From Rhexocercosporidium sp. MPI-PUGE-AT-0058 (taxonomy: Eukaryota > Ascomycota > Leotiomycetes > Helotiales): a DNA stretch of 64,000 nt. The position numbers and the translations under genes are program-made. Below, one piece after another: positions 63,001 to 64,000 of this stretch (position 1 is the first letter of the stretch; each line of letters starts with the position of its first letter). The stretch covers positions 1,922,001-1,986,000 of the forward strand of contig JAGTJL010000011.1 in the NCBI GenBank assembly GCA_020746875.1, read 5' to 3'. The notes below the pieces were generated by a model. That model searched no databases and was not told where the DNA came from. It was given only the letters and a program-made list of their open reading frames with translations.

Positions 63001-63969
63001 GGATGTGGATCTTTTCTTCATCTTTCCAGTCGAGGCGTGCATTTTGTTGTAAATGCATAGATGATGTTGCACGAGAGATTGTGGCGGTGATGTAGTAGTC
63101 ACAAGCCCAAGCTCCGAGTTCTTGTTGAATATATCGAGACCGAGCAGAAAACCTCTTTAGCTGTTCTTGCGCGGAAGTGCTCCAGTTTCGTACTCTCATA
63201 CTACTTTTAGAGAGCCCTGCGATTTCTTCTGCGGATAGAAGACGAAATTTATATTTCAACCATTGGTTCTTGGCATCTTGAACACGGTCGAGTAGCAATT
63301 CCAACCTAGTTGACTGTGTTTTAGAGCTGAGACAGTCTTCAGAATAGACAATTTCGATCAGCTGAGGAACATGGACATGCCGGGTCAGCTCTTGTCGGTT
63401 GATGTGAGGAGTCCTGGTAATTGAATCCAGATTGGCCTCGATAACTCTTTCGTGCAATAAGTTAGTGAATACCATAGATTACATATCAAATGCAAGCTCA
63501 GCGCGTGGAGTCAACTTACCTGAGTTCTTTCGGGTTTGACCGTACAATGGGACTGGCCGTCAGGCCTAGAATCTTGGGTCTTGAAGTGAAACCCAACTCT
63601 GCCCTCTGGTGGTGATAGTATCCCTTCATAATCTTGTTGGCGGGATGGTTACGGACACAATGGTGCGCTATCGGGTCATATGATTAACAGAGCCTGAAAG
63701 CAGGAAAGATGCTAACCTTCATCAAATACCAAGAGTGCCAACTTTGCCATGACTACAAATCCATGACTTAACGCATCAGCCAAAACTGCATGCGTAGATA
63801 CGACTATCCGCACTCCAGAGAGTGCAGTATCCCAGATATGCTGCGAGCTCCATCGGTCGACGTTGTCACGGCCCAACAACAGCCTTATTCCTACAGATGG
63901 TAGGTGAAGAGAGAGGACATTGTATTGTTGTTCGCAAAGTGAAACAGTTGGGGCCAAGAACCATATTAT
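60044..63969 (-). CDS. Dicer-like protein (DCL2 type), N-terminus beyond the window, degenerate RNase III sites
   Basis: Exons in the window are 63969-63717, 63667-63520 and 63446-60044. Introns are 49 bp (GTTAGC...TAG) and 73 bp (GTAAGT, CACTAAC branch site, AAG), plus a third reaching the window edge. In order, 1267 residues show: helicase with [16 protein letters not shown] split by intron 1 and LTASP; helicase C domain with [11 protein letters not shown] and FIQRRGRAR (about 62575); the Dicer dimerisation domain (about 62290-62030); two RNase III domains; and a C-terminal double-stranded RNA-binding domain (about 60270-60080). No PAZ domain is seen, as in fungal Dicers. In RNase IIIa the motif is [10 protein letters not shown] (Glu to Ala) and NVVEALIG (Asp to Asn). 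In IIIb it is [10 protein letters not shown] and SEIVRSLFG, losing most acidic residues. The frame is open throughout. Confidence 0.9.
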
Positions 63970-64000
63970 CTAGGAATTATCATTAGCAGCAGTGAATGCA
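63970..64000 (-). other. 3' end of an upstream intron of the Dicer-like gene
   Basis: On the minus strand the sequence ends in TCCTAG directly before ATA ATA TGG (IIWFLAPTV). A CTAAT branch-like motif lies 15-20 bases upstream of the acceptor. The exons with the ATP-binding motif must lie beyond the right edge. Confidence 0.75.

Noticed and set aside
1..64000. CRISPR arrays, bacterial operons, rRNA or tRNA genes
   Set aside because: None was recognisable by eye; the tandem units at 26.8, 38.8 and 43.2 kb are adjacent repeats without spacers. A tRNA scan was not possible.

Overview
The window looks like DNA from a filamentous ascomycete (Pezizomycotina). Genes have short spliceosomal introns (49-147 bp, GTRAGT or GTTAGC donors, CTAAC-type branch sites), there is a fungal Dicer-like gene, and most repeats carry a RIP-type signature: C to T and G to A changes, CAA/CAG/TGG codons turned into stops, and very AT-rich decayed transposons. 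I cannot name the species.

Positions 1 to about 45.8 kb are a transposon graveyard with almost no host DNA. Matching inverted ends and target-site duplications (TSDs) let much of the nesting be read. A Fot1/pogo-like element (starts 98) was hit by a short hAT element (107-17897). That was hit by a Ty3/gypsy element with 480-bp LTRs (1366-17889), which in turn holds a full-length hAT (2198-5200) and a Ty1/copia element (10598-17178). A second Fot1-like fragment (18052-18455) is followed by two copia elements in inverted orientation (18456-24604 and 24605-32895), which form a giant imperfect palindrome holding two solo LTRs of another family. A third copia family is full length at 33211-39346. 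A pogo element with long inverted ends (40693-45788) contains a Tc1-type transposase gene that was itself cut by a Fot1-like element (43174-45025).

From 45.8 to 52.5 kb base composition is normal. Two intact genes are present: a five-exon, membrane-anchored WbsX-type glycosyltransferase with a second glycosyltransferase-like domain (47088-49693, +), and a small Pro/Gln/Gly-rich protein of unknown role (50370-51036, -).

From 51.8 to 57.6 kb lies one aminoglycoside-phosphotransferase-like (APH-fold) kinase gene on the minus strand. Two hAT insertions and two in-frame stops of RIP type have destroyed it. From 57.6 to 60 kb there are fragments of a fungal gene I cannot name and a decayed DDE transposase.

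The last 4 kb hold most of a Dicer-like gene (60044-63969, -, N-terminus outside the window). It has a long open frame, but both RNase III domains have lost expected catalytic acidic residues. This intact but apparently pseudo-enzymatic Dicer, next to a heavily RIP-mutated block, is the observation I rate highest.
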